Of a stretch of 16,132 bases of DNA, positions 6,901 through 14,020 are shown piece after piece. The stretch's first letter is position 1, and the number at the start of each line of letters is the position of its first letter. This DNA comes from an uncultured Desulfovibrio sp. (GTDB lineage: Bacteria; Desulfobacterota; Desulfovibrionia; Desulfovibrionales; Desulfovibrionaceae). The notes beneath the pieces were generated by a model. That model was given only the letters and a program-made list of their open reading frames with translations. It did no database searches and was not told the DNA's origin. The stretch covers positions 1-16,132 of the forward strand of contig USCL01000058.1 in assembly GCA_900553145.1 (NCBI GenBank). The letters are read 5' to 3'. The position numbers and the translations under genes were made by a program.

Positions 6901-6928
6901 ATGACCTTCTTCACGACAAGGATACCCG

Positions 6929-7282
6929 ATGCGAAAATCGACTGAATTCACGATGGAAAACGACAAGGGCGCGCTGACCGTGCGGCTTCAGGAGCTGACG
7001 GTGCGCGAAGTGCTGGATATGTGCGAACAGTTCGGCAAGGGCCCGCTGGTGCACGATCTGGAGCGGCTGCTTCCGAAGATGTCCAACCTCGCCACCAACG
7101 ACCTCATGGATATGACGCCCGGGGAGCTTGAACTCCTGTGGGAGCAGGTCAAGGAGGTCAACGCGGCTTTTTTCAGGATTGCCGGAGCGTTGGGCTTCGG
7201 CAGGGTGCTGGAGGCGTTCCGGGCCCAGCTGCGGAGCGATCTGATGGAGGCGGCTCTGAGCGGGAACTCCTCCGCACGGTGA
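6929..7282 (+). CDS. Tail assembly chaperone, upstream frame (gpG/Mu gp41-like)
   Basis: A 117-aa acidic, helix-rich protein located between the tail tube and tape measure genes, where tailed phages keep the tail assembly chaperone that coats the tape measure before tube polymerisation. Visible segments include LTVRLQELTVREVLDMCEQF, LERLLPKMSNLATNDLMDMTPGELELLWEQVKEVNAAFF. ATG 6929 has AAGGA (6918-6922) 6 nt upstream. Its last third overlaps a second frame, and a slippery heptamer at 7168-7174 with stimulators would give a fused, longer form as in lambda G/GT and Mu gp41/42. Family identification relies mainly on position and the overlap pattern. Confidence 0.75.
   Translation: MRKSTEFTMENDKGALTVRLQELTVREVLDMCEQFGKGPLVHDLERLLPKMSNLATNDLMDMTPGELELLWEQVKEVNAAFFRIAGALGFGRVLEAFRAQLRSDLMEAALSGNSSAR
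7151..7201 (+). promoter_or_regulatory. Programmed -1 ribosomal frameshift cassette
   Basis: Three elements stand in order. A strong internal Shine-Dalgarno AAGGAGG (7151-7157) lies 10 nt before the slippery heptamer T TTT TTC (7168-7174), which is correctly phased with frame-0 codons GCT TTT TTC. After a 6-nt spacer, GCCGGAGC (7181-7188) pairs with GCTTCGGC (7194-7201) in an 8-bp stem with one G-U pair and a 5-nt loop. This resembles the E. coli dnaX layout. A -1 slip enters the downstream frame, open to 7458. Confidence 0.8.
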
Positions 7283-7458
7283 TGCGGCTGGTGGGGGCCG
7301 GGCATCGGGACGCGCTCGAATACGGCTGGAGTGCGTTCGTTGCAGCGCTTGAGGCCGAGGCGCGGCGGCGGGACGAGCGGATGAAAGACGCCGCCCTTGC
7401 CCTGCGCGTGGCCCTGCACGCCGACGGGCGGCAGTTCAAAGCCTTTCTGGAAGCATAG
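7282..7458 (+). CDS. Tail assembly chaperone, downstream frame (gpT-part/Mu gp42-like)
   Basis: This frame lies at -1 relative to the upstream chaperone gene and ends at 7458. Translated by frameshifting at 7168-7174 it adds 94 residues to the first 82 of the upstream protein, giving a 176-aa fusion. Alternatively, ATG 7282 overlaps the upstream stop (TGATG) and could yield a free 58-aa protein (MRLVGAGHRDALEYGWSAF...), but no Shine-Dalgarno precedes it. The segment from 7282 is highly helical and charged (EAEARRRDERMKDAALALRVALH). The tape measure ORF follows after 9 nt, as expected for this pair. Confidence 0.65.
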   Translation: MRLVGAGHRDALEYGWSAFVAALEAEARRRDERMKDAALALRVALHADGRQFKAFLEA

Positions 7459-7467
7459 GAGCGGGAC

Positions 7468-8649
7468 ATGGGACATGGCGGCTATACGCTGGAACTCAAT
7501 CTCAAGGATTCGGTTTCCGCGGGGTTGAAGGATATGACCCGGGCGCTCGCGGGCGTGCGGGAACTGGTGGGCTCGCTCCGGGCCGACGTCTCCGCGCTGG
7601 ATAAGGAGGCGGGGCAGGCCGTTTCCGGGCTGGATCTGGGAAAGGCCGCCGAGCAGCTGGAAGGGCTGTCCAAGGGGACGTTCCATGATCTGGATGCGGC
7701 CTTCCGGGACAGCGGTAAGGCCGTAGCGGGCTACCATGCCGAGCGGCGGCGTCAGGCGAGGGAAACGGCGGACGCCGAACGGGAGAACGCCTCGGAACAG
7801 GCCGGACGGATGGCGCAGGAACGGGAAGCCCAGGAAGAGGCCTGCCGGGCGGATCTGGAAACGCTGGTGAAACATGGGGATGACCGGGCCGAAGTGCGGC
7901 GGGCGCAGGCGGATCGGGAGGTCGCCATCAAGGCCGAGCAGGCGGAACGCGAGAAGGCGATCGACGCCGAACGCCTTGAGGGTGCGCTGTCGCTGGCCGG
8001 GGGCATGGCGGACGCCATGAAGCAGGTTTACGAGTCGGGCCTTGCCCAGAGCAGGGGGGTGTACCGGCTGTATCAGGCACTGGCCATCGCCGAGTCCACC
8101 ATCAGCACCTACAAGTCCGCCCAGGCCGCGTACGCGCAGGGCATGCAGTGGGGCGGCCCGGCGGTGGGCGCGATCATGGCCGCCACCGCCGTTGCCGCGG
8201 GCATGGCCCGGGTGGCCGCCATCAAGAGCACGCAGCCCAAGGGGTTCGCGTTCGGCGGGCTCATCGGCGGGCAAGACAGGGGCGAGCGGGCGGACAACGT
8301 GCTGATCCGCGCCACGCCCGGCGAATACATGATCGATCGGCCCACGGTGCGCCATTACGGGGTCTCGGCGCTGGAAGCCTTGCGGCGCAGGAACGTCCCC
8401 CGCGAACTGCTTGAGCCGTTCGCCTCGCCCCGCCTTCCGGCCTCAGGGAGAACGCGGACGGCCTATGCCCTCGGCGGCGAGATCGGAAACGGCTCCCTGC
8501 CGGAGGGCGGCGGCAAGGCATCCGGCGGCGAAGGGCTGACCGTCATCAACGTCATGGATTTTCAACGCGAGTTCGATCGGGCGCTGGCTTCGGCGAGGGG
8601 GCGGCGCGTGCTCATCAATATACTGGGCGAAGAAGGGATTGCGTCCTGA
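7468..8649 (+). CDS. Tail tape measure protein (short)
   Basis: At 393 aa this is short for a tape measure protein, which sets tail length and is ejected with DNA. Order of features: an N-terminal helical region (LNLKDSVSAGLKDMTRALAGVRELVGSLRAD), a highly charged Arg/Glu/Ala coiled-coil (about residues 90-178), then a family-typical block with AIAESTISTYKSAQAAYAQ, a hydrophobic membrane-like segment (about 226-250, AVGAIMAATAVAAGMARVAAI), KGFAFGGLIGG and ADNVLIRATPGEYMIDRPTVRHYG. That block is common at the C-terminal side of siphophage tape measures. ATG 7468 has AGGAG (7457-7461) 6 nt upstream. Position after the chaperone pair supports the call. Confidence 0.85.
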   Translation: MGHGGYTLELNLKDSVSAGLKDMTRALAGVRELVGSLRADVSALDKEAGQAVSGLDLGKAAEQLEGLSKGTFHDLDAAFRDSGKAVAGYHAERRRQARETADAERENASEQAGRMAQEREAQEEACRADLETLVKHGDDRAEVRRAQADREVAIKAEQAEREKAIDAERLEGALSLAGGMADAMKQVYESGLAQSRGVYRLYQALAIAESTISTYKSAQAAYAQGMQWGGPAVGAIMAATAVAAGMARVAAIKSTQPKGFAFGGLIGGQDRGERADNVLIRATPGEYMIDRPTVRHYGVSALEALRRRNVPRELLEPFASPRLPASGRTRTAYALGGEIGNGSLPEGGGKASGGEGLTVINVMDFQREFDRALASARGRRVLINILGEEGIAS

Positions 8650-8684
8650 CGCCCTGTGCGGGCCACATGCCCGGGGAGGAGAGA

Positions 8685-9686
8685 ATGGCATTCAGCGGCA
8701 AGCTGACGGCGGCGAATCACGCGGATTTGCTGGCGAAGGTTACGGATTTCATCACGGGCGCCCCGGACACGCCGGGCCGCGACTGGACGGTGGCGCGGCG
8801 GGATTCGCTGGCGTGGGGCCCGGCGGCGGTCTTCCGCAATACCGGGCTGGCCGGCACGGAGGAGATCTTCGTGGGCCTCTACGCCGCCACGAATGGCGAA
8901 AACATAAGGGGCGGGCTCGTCTGCAAGGTCTACAAGGCGTTCGACAGCGCGCCGGACGGGACGGCCTTTCTGGATACGGTCTACGGCAACGGGGTGGGGC
9001 AGAACGGGACGCATGCCTTCCTGCCCTGCTGGAACGCCGCGATGAATGTCTGGATCTGGAGCAACAAGGCGCGCGTCATCATCGTGGCCGAGTGCAACGG
9101 GCTCTACGGGAACGCCTATTTGGGGCAGCTCCGGCGTTTTTCCCTGCCGAGCGAAAACCCGTGGCCGCTGGCCTGCCTGACGGACGGCTATACGAACCTG
9201 TGGAAAGATACGACGTGGCACGACTCTATCTCGAGCCCGGGCACGTACGACGCGGACCAGAACAGGCGGAACCTGGCCTTCGTGCGCCGGGGATGTTTCC
9301 CCACGGTGATAACGAGCTATTCCTACTTCCATGCCTGCCATCAAATATGCAGGCCGGACGGCGTATGGACCTCGCACTTCGCCATTTGCCCCACGTCATG
9401 CGTGTTCAGCCTGTCAAGTACCTATGAAGTAAGTATGCAAATGGACACTCAGGGGACAATGCTCGCGTTCCCGGAAAACACGCCCCGGCTGCTTTTGCCC
9501 TTCTACTTTATCCTGCTTGAGGGCAGCGGCAATTATGAAGGGGCCTCGGCCATAGGCGAGATGTATGGGGTACGCTGGGCCCCCGACGCCTTGGCCGGGG
9601 TCGAGAGCGACGTGGACGGCTATACGCTCTTCCCCGACGTCAGCCGGGTGGCGTGGCACAGCTTTATGGCCATAGGAGACGAATGA
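8685..9686 (+). CDS. Phage virion/tail protein, first of a related pair
   Basis: A 333-aa protein with no recognised enzymatic motif. It resembles a family of Mu-like and other phage virion proteins with the signature EEIFVGLYA...LPCWNAAMNVWIWSNKARVIIVAECNGLYGNAYLGQLRRF, rich in Trp, Tyr and Cys. It lies between the tape measure and the tail-tip module and is likely a structural or adsorption component; that role is inferred. ATG 8685 with GGGGAGGAGA just upstream is preferred over ATG 8667. The stop overlaps the next start (ATGA at 9683-9686). The next gene has a similar layout. Confidence 0.6.
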   Translation: MAFSGKLTAANHADLLAKVTDFITGAPDTPGRDWTVARRDSLAWGPAAVFRNTGLAGTEEIFVGLYAATNGENIRGGLVCKVYKAFDSAPDGTAFLDTVYGNGVGQNGTHAFLPCWNAAMNVWIWSNKARVIIVAECNGLYGNAYLGQLRRFSLPSENPWPLACLTDGYTNLWKDTTWHDSISSPGTYDADQNRRNLAFVRRGCFPTVITSYSYFHACHQICRPDGVWTSHFAICPTSCVFSLSSTYEVSMQMDTQGTMLAFPENTPRLLLPFYFILLEGSGNYEGASAIGEMYGVRWAPDALAGVESDVDGYTLFPDVSRVAWHSFMAIGDE

Positions 9687-10825
9687 TGGCGCAGCCCTGC
9701 AAGGTCTTCAGCTATACGAACGTAGGGACGGAAAAAGGCGTTCTCGCCAATATCGCCCGTGCCGCCCTGTCCGGGGGGTGGGCCGTGGACAAGGACGCCG
9801 TGGATGCCGACGGCGAACTGTACCTGCACAGCACGGGCAAAGGGGGCCAGCGGCTCTACTTCTCGCTGCGCCTGTTGGGGGCGCACGACTCCGCTGAGCG
9901 CTTCATGCTGGCCGTGCACGGCAATACCGGGTTCGATGCCTCCGCGGCGTGGGACGCGCAGCCGGGGCGGTTCACCGAAAGGATGGCCAGCGGCTATAAC
10001 TCGAAGGGCACCGGGAACCCCGTTTGGCTTAAGATGGCGAGCAATAAAGAGAGCATGACGTCCACAGGCTGGTGGATTGTGCCGCCGGTCGCCGAGCAGA
10101 TCGTGCTGGTTTGTCCGACGTTCGTCATGACGGCGATGCGGGTGGTCTACACGTTTTCCGACGGCTCCAACACGCCGTATTCGGGCTGGGTGCCTCTGAT
10201 ATTCGGCGCGGCGGACGGCTGGGGGGACGAGGCGGAACTGAACATGGTGCTGTGGTCGGCGTGGAGCGCGAACAGCGCAATGGGGCTCATGCTTTCCGGG
10301 CTGTATGTGGCCCATGCGGATATCGGCAACGAGTTTTCCTTTTGCAACAACAATTACGGCAATGTGGGGCTGCTCTGGAAGGGGGCCAATGTCGAAAGGT
10401 TCCCGCCGGAAGGGGCGTACGGCTACAAAAGGCCCCAGAAGGCGCCCAGCGTCGTCCGTACCAGCATCACCACGCGCAGCGTCGTCGGAAGGGTGAATAC
10501 GCAATACAGTCTGTCGGGAGACGTCAATGTGGGAGGGGGGACCATAAAATATACGCACAAGGGCAATGTCTGCGCGGCGGTTCCGAACTACAACGGGGCA
10601 CTCCTCCAGAACGCCGGGACGCTCCGGCACATGCTGGTGAAGCCGCTCCTGTACGTCTGCAACGGCACGGACGTGCGCATCGCGGGCGAACTGCCGTATT
10701 GGGCGGTCAACCTGAGCGGGCTGAAGCCCAAGGACCGCATCAGCATCGGGAGCCGTATCTTCATGGTCCTGCCGGATATTTCGGACGGCGACAAGATCGG
10801 CCTCGCCATAGAGGTGGAGGCATGA
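9683..10825 (+). CDS. Phage virion/tail protein, second of a related pair
   Basis: A 380-aa protein beginning MMAQPCKVFSYTNVGTEKG; the second ATG (9686) is better spaced from AGGAGA (9674-9679). Features: GGWAVDKDAVDADGELYLHSTGKGGQRLYFSLRL, then GWWIVPPVAEQIVLVCPTFVMTAMRVVYTFSDGS and PYSGWVPLIFGAADGWGDE, and a distinct C-terminal part ending RIAGELPYWAVNLSG...GSRIFMVLPDISDGDKIGLAIEVEA. The order (Gly/Trp N-terminus, hydrophobic core strand, aromatic-rich block) echoes the upstream protein, suggesting old paralogues. The product is probably a virion surface or tail-tip component. The stop overlaps the next start by ATGA (10822-10825). Confidence 0.55.
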   Translation: MMAQPCKVFSYTNVGTEKGVLANIARAALSGGWAVDKDAVDADGELYLHSTGKGGQRLYFSLRLLGAHDSAERFMLAVHGNTGFDASAAWDAQPGRFTERMASGYNSKGTGNPVWLKMASNKESMTSTGWWIVPPVAEQIVLVCPTFVMTAMRVVYTFSDGSNTPYSGWVPLIFGAADGWGDEAELNMVLWSAWSANSAMGLMLSGLYVAHADIGNEFSFCNNNYGNVGLLWKGANVERFPPEGAYGYKRPQKAPSVVRTSITTRSVVGRVNTQYSLSGDVNVGGGTIKYTHKGNVCAAVPNYNGALLQNAGTLRHMLVKPLLYVCNGTDVRIAGELPYWAVNLSGLKPKDRISIGSRIFMVLPDISDGDKIGLAIEVEA

Positions 10826-12480
10826 TTTCCGGCGCGCTGTGGCCGCGCGCGGGCGGCATCCCGCAGTGCTCGTACAGCGTCCCCGGAAGGCTGGGCGCGT
10901 GGGCGGGCGGTTCCCCGTGCGGGGGGGCCATGGCGCGGCACGAGGCCACGCCCTTGCCACGCCATTCGGGGCGGCACATGGGCGGAAGCGTGGCGGATCT
11001 CATTTACGGCCAGCTCCATTTGTACCCCTCGGAGGTGCATCTGGGGTTGCTCTCGGGGATAGAGGCGTTCGAGGTGGTGCTTTGGAACGCGACGTTCGCG
11101 CCCGTGCGGCTGACCGGAGTCGGCGGTACGGAATCCTCGGGCACGACCCTTTCCGGCTTCAGCACGGGGACGCTGCCGCCCACCGGCGCGATGAAGGGCC
11201 TCCTTACCGTATTGGATTCCGGCCCGGCGCAGCAGGATACGACGTACTCGTTCGTTACCGGCATCGGGACGCGGAGCCTGACGGTCACGGCGTCCCGCGT
11301 GCTCCTGTTTCCGTTCTGGCCCGACTGGTCGGAGGGGTTGGAGATCGACTACGCCTTCGACACCGTGCTGACGCGGGGGGAGGACGGCGGCGAACAGCGC
11401 CGCCCGCTGGCGAAACGCCCCCTGCGGACGCTCCGCGTCACGATCTGGGGTGATGGCGTGAACGGGCAACGGCTCCACCACCTCGTCCAGCAGGGGAAGG
11501 ACCGCGTGTTCGGCGTCCCCCTTTGGCAGGAGGCGCTGGATGTGGCGGACATCGACGCCACCCGTCAGGTGCTCATGCTCGGCAGGGATTTCAGCGACTG
11601 CTGGAACCTGACGCGGCTGTGCGACCTGATCATGCTGCACGAACGCCGGAGCGGCACGTTCATGGCCTGTTCCCTGCTCTCAAAAGACCCGGCGGGCCGG
11701 ACGCTTTCCGTGACCACGCCGGTTCCCGACGTCTTCACGGGGACGTCCACGCGGCTGGTTCCGCTGTTCATGGGCATCCTGACGAATGCGGAGCCCTCCG
11801 TGGTTTCCGACGGGATGGAAACGTGGGCCGTGGAGTTCCCCGAGATGGCGGGCTCGCAGCCGGCGCTGGGGACGCTGCCCAACGTGCCTTCCGGGACGGG
11901 CGCATGGCTCTGGCCGCACCGTCCCGACTGGTCGGGCAACGGCGTCGGGGGGACGTCGTCCCTGCTGCGGACGCTGCGCACCGTGCGCGGCGGCGTGATG
12001 GAACTGGGCGTCCGGGGGGCCGTCGCCCCGGTGACGCACCGCCAAAAATACCTGCTGCGGGAACCGGAGCTTGCCGCGCTGCTGGATCAGGCCACGGCCT
12101 TGCGGGGGCGGTGGAAGGGGGTGCTTGTGCGGGATCCGCGCCGGGCCTTCACGCTGACCCGGGGGGCCACGGCGGACAAGGCCGTCCTGTATGTGCTGGA
12201 CAACGGCGCGAAGGACGGCTTCATCCCCGGCCAGCGGCTGTGGATCGCCGTGCCCGGAGGGGGCGTCCTGTCCCGCCGTCTGGTGGCGGTGGAGGCCGCG
12301 AACGTGGGCGAGCTGGCCTTGCACCTCAGCGCGGATCTCGGCGGGACGGTGCCGCCCTCTTCAAGCGTGGGCCGGGACTACTTCGCCCGGCTGGATACGG
12401 ACTGCATAACCATCCGGCACGAATCCGCCGGGGTTTCCCGGTGCGACCTGTCGTTTTACACCATACCGGAGGAAAGCTGA
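10822..12480 (+). CDS. Large phage virion protein of the tail-tip module
   Basis: A 552-aa protein I do not recognise by a named enzymatic family; its place before the hub, peptidase and tip genes corresponds to a distal-tail or fiber-like component in B3/RcapMu-type phages and GTAs. Visible motifs: LHLYPSEVHLGLLSGIEAFEVVLWNATF, FPFWPDW at residues 163-169 followed by DGGEQRR at 188-194, RLVPLFMGILTNAEPSVVSDGMETWAVEF, and a second WPHRPDW at 364-370. The repeated P-D-W motif hints at internal duplication. The C-terminus ends ITIRHESAGVSRCDLSFYTIPEES. Translation is coupled at both ends: ATGA at the start and TGATG with the next gene. Confidence 0.6.
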   Translation: MISGALWPRAGGIPQCSYSVPGRLGAWAGGSPCGGAMARHEATPLPRHSGRHMGGSVADLIYGQLHLYPSEVHLGLLSGIEAFEVVLWNATFAPVRLTGVGGTESSGTTLSGFSTGTLPPTGAMKGLLTVLDSGPAQQDTTYSFVTGIGTRSLTVTASRVLLFPFWPDWSEGLEIDYAFDTVLTRGEDGGEQRRPLAKRPLRTLRVTIWGDGVNGQRLHHLVQQGKDRVFGVPLWQEALDVADIDATRQVLMLGRDFSDCWNLTRLCDLIMLHERRSGTFMACSLLSKDPAGRTLSVTTPVPDVFTGTSTRLVPLFMGILTNAEPSVVSDGMETWAVEFPEMAGSQPALGTLPNVPSGTGAWLWPHRPDWSGNGVGGTSSLLRTLRTVRGGVMELGVRGAVAPVTHRQKYLLREPELAALLDQATALRGRWKGVLVRDPRRAFTLTRGATADKAVLYVLDNGAKDGFIPGQRLWIAVPGGGVLSRRLVAVEAANVGELALHLSADLGGTVPPSSSVGRDYFARLDTDCITIRHESAGVSRCDLSFYTIPEES

Positions 12481-13253
12481 TGCGCCCCGTATTGCCTCAG
12501 ATTGTCGAGCTTTATGAAATCATAGCCGATGCCGTGCATACGCTTGCGGCCTCGCGGGAGCCTGTCTTGTGGCGTGGCGCGGAATGGACGCCCGCGGCCA
12601 TCGAACGCGGCGAACTGCGGGGCAGCGTGGACGGCAAGGCCGCCACGGTGACGCTGACGGCATGCATGGATACGCTCCTGACCCGGTATCTGGCGTCGCT
12701 GCCCATCCTGCCGACGCGGGTGAACATTTATGAGCATGAGCCCGAGAGCGGGGACACGGTGCAGATTTTCGGCGGCGTGGTGCTGGAGGTGATCCCGGGC
12801 GCGGACGCCACGCAGGTTTCGGTCAACTGCCTGTCTTCGAGCTCCATCCTCGACGCCATGCTGCCCCGGATGATCTATTCGGGCCAGTGCCAGTTTGTGC
12901 TGTTCGACTCCGGGTGCGGCCTGACGGCGCAGCCGTGGGGCGTAGCGGCCCCGGTTTCCGTGAGCGGGCACACGCTGACGTCGCCGTCTTTCGCCGCATA
13001 CCCGGACGGGTACTTCACGCGCGGGTACGCGGCGGCCGGAGGGGATTTCCGGTTCATCGTCGCGCACGGCGGCGATACGATCACGCTCCAGCTGCCGTTC
13101 GACTCCCGGGTGGGCAACGGGAAAACCGTCACGGCGTATCCCGGATGCGACGGCTCCCCCGCCACCTGCCGGGACCGCTTCGGCAATTCCGCCCGTTTCG
13201 GCGGCTGCGCCTCCATCCCGAGCCGGAACCCCGCCGTTTGGGGGTTCAAATAG
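12480..13253 (+). CDS. Tail hub protein, BR0599/DUF2163 family (GTA gp13-like)
   Basis: A 257-aa baseplate hub protein. The C-terminal block YPGCDGSPATCRDRFGNSARFGGC followed by IPSRNPAVWGFK is the hallmark of the BR0599 family; the N-terminal part (residues 1-130) fits DUF2163. Five cysteines stand at 137, 146, 223, 230 and 243. The first four form C-X8-C and C-X6-C pairs, the spacing I recall for the Fe-S ligands of lambda gpL, so an iron-sulfur cluster is likely. ATG 12480 overlaps the upstream TGA and has GGAGGA (12468-12473) 6 nt upstream. The peptidase and tip genes follow, as in GTAs. Confidence 0.85.
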   Translation: MRPVLPQIVELYEIIADAVHTLAASREPVLWRGAEWTPAAIERGELRGSVDGKAATVTLTACMDTLLTRYLASLPILPTRVNIYEHEPESGDTVQIFGGVVLEVIPGADATQVSVNCLSSSSILDAMLPRMIYSGQCQFVLFDSGCGLTAQPWGVAAPVSVSGHTLTSPSFAAYPDGYFTRGYAAAGGDFRFIVAHGGDTITLQLPFDSRVGNGKTVTAYPGCDGSPATCRDRFGNSARFGGCASIPSRNPAVWGFK

Positions 13254-13504
13254 GAAAACCGGCGTGAAGGCCGTCCGGGGGCAGGCCTCGGCATTCAGGG
13301 AAGCGCGGGCCCCTCGGCGGGCGAGGCCTTTCCCGTGCCCGTGGGGTGTTCCGTTTTGGGGCGGCCCCGTTGCCCCGCCTCCGTTCTCCGGGCTGCCTCG
13401 GCGGGCGGCTGTGCCGGAGGGCGGGCCCGGAAGCCGCGGGAAGCCCCCTTGGGGCGGCCGGCGGGCATGGCTCATAGAGTCCCGTTTTTGAAGGAAGGAA
13501 CGTT
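13254..13504. other. GC-rich non-coding gap before the peptidase gene
   Basis: This 251-bp gap is extremely G+C-rich and has no credible gene. AGGCCTCG (13283-13290) and CGAGGCCT (13322-13329) form an exact inverted repeat around 31 nt, and GGGG-CGG-CCCC occurs near 13360. It does not obviously share the CTTT/AAAG-tipped hairpins of the other gaps. The right end gives the AAGGAAGGAA ribosome-binding region (13491-13500) of the next gene. Confidence 0.5.
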
Positions 13505-14020
13505 ATGAATTATTTTGACGACGATGCCGCTTGGGAAGCGTTCCGCGCAGAGGCGGAATCATGGCTCGGGACGCCCTACAGGCACCTGCAGCGGTGCAAG
13601 GGGCGCGGCGCGGACTGCACGCTGTTCGTCGGGCAGGCGCTGCTGGATGCCGGGCTGCTGACCCGTTTGGAGTACGACTACTACCCCCGCGACTGGCACG
13701 AGCATACGCGGGACGAATACGTACTGGAGGCCAGCCATCGGCACATGCGCGATTTTATGCGCCCCGGCTTGCGGATCGTCCCGCTGCCTGAGGGGACGCC
13801 GCTTGTACGCGGCGACTGGCTAGCGTTCTCCACAACGGAACGCCGCGTGACCAACCACTGCGGCTTGGCCTGGCCTTGCGGCGACGGCGGCTTTCAGATG
13901 CTGCACGCCATCAACGATCGGGGCGTGTCGTTCATCCCGCTGGGGCATTGGTGGTTGCGGCGCATGACCCGGCACTTCCGCATCCTCACGGCGGAACGGG
14001 AGGGGGCGGCATGGGCATAG
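13505..14020 (+). CDS. NlpC/P60-type tail peptidase (GTA gp14-like)
   Basis: A 171-aa cell-wall peptidase expected in the tail tip, where it would cut peptide cross-links of peptidoglycan during DNA entry. WLGTPYRHLQRCKGRGADCTLF contains the catalytic Cys38 in the GxDC context; TNHCGLAW gives His118, and His134 (MLHAIND) is the likely third catalytic residue. The insertion LEYDYYPRDWHEHTRDEYVLEAS is common in phage versions. No signal peptide is visible, consistent with a virion-borne rather than secreted enzyme. ATG 13505 follows AAGGAAGGAA. The end overlaps the next gene by 10 nt. A free lysis role is unlikely given the location between hub and tip genes. Confidence 0.88.
   Translation: MNYFDDDAAWEAFRAEAESWLGTPYRHLQRCKGRGADCTLFVGQALLDAGLLTRLEYDYYPRDWHEHTRDEYVLEASHRHMRDFMRPGLRIVPLPEGTPLVRGDWLAFSTTERRVTNHCGLAWPCGDGGFQMLHAINDRGVSFIPLGHWWLRRMTRHFRILTAEREGAAWA

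Larger units (their letters stand above)
6591..6928. other. 338-bp non-coding gap with several hairpins and an AT-rich island
   Basis: No credible gene lies here. The left end (6606-6656) and right end (6797-6900) carry GC-rich inverted repeats related to those after the protease and capsid genes. The middle (about 6690-6795) is much more AT-rich than anything else in the phage block and holds a dyad at 6717-6740. I see no promoter there that meets a reasonable -35/-10 match. The final 10-15 nt supply the AAGGA ribosome-binding site of the next gene. Confidence 0.7.
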
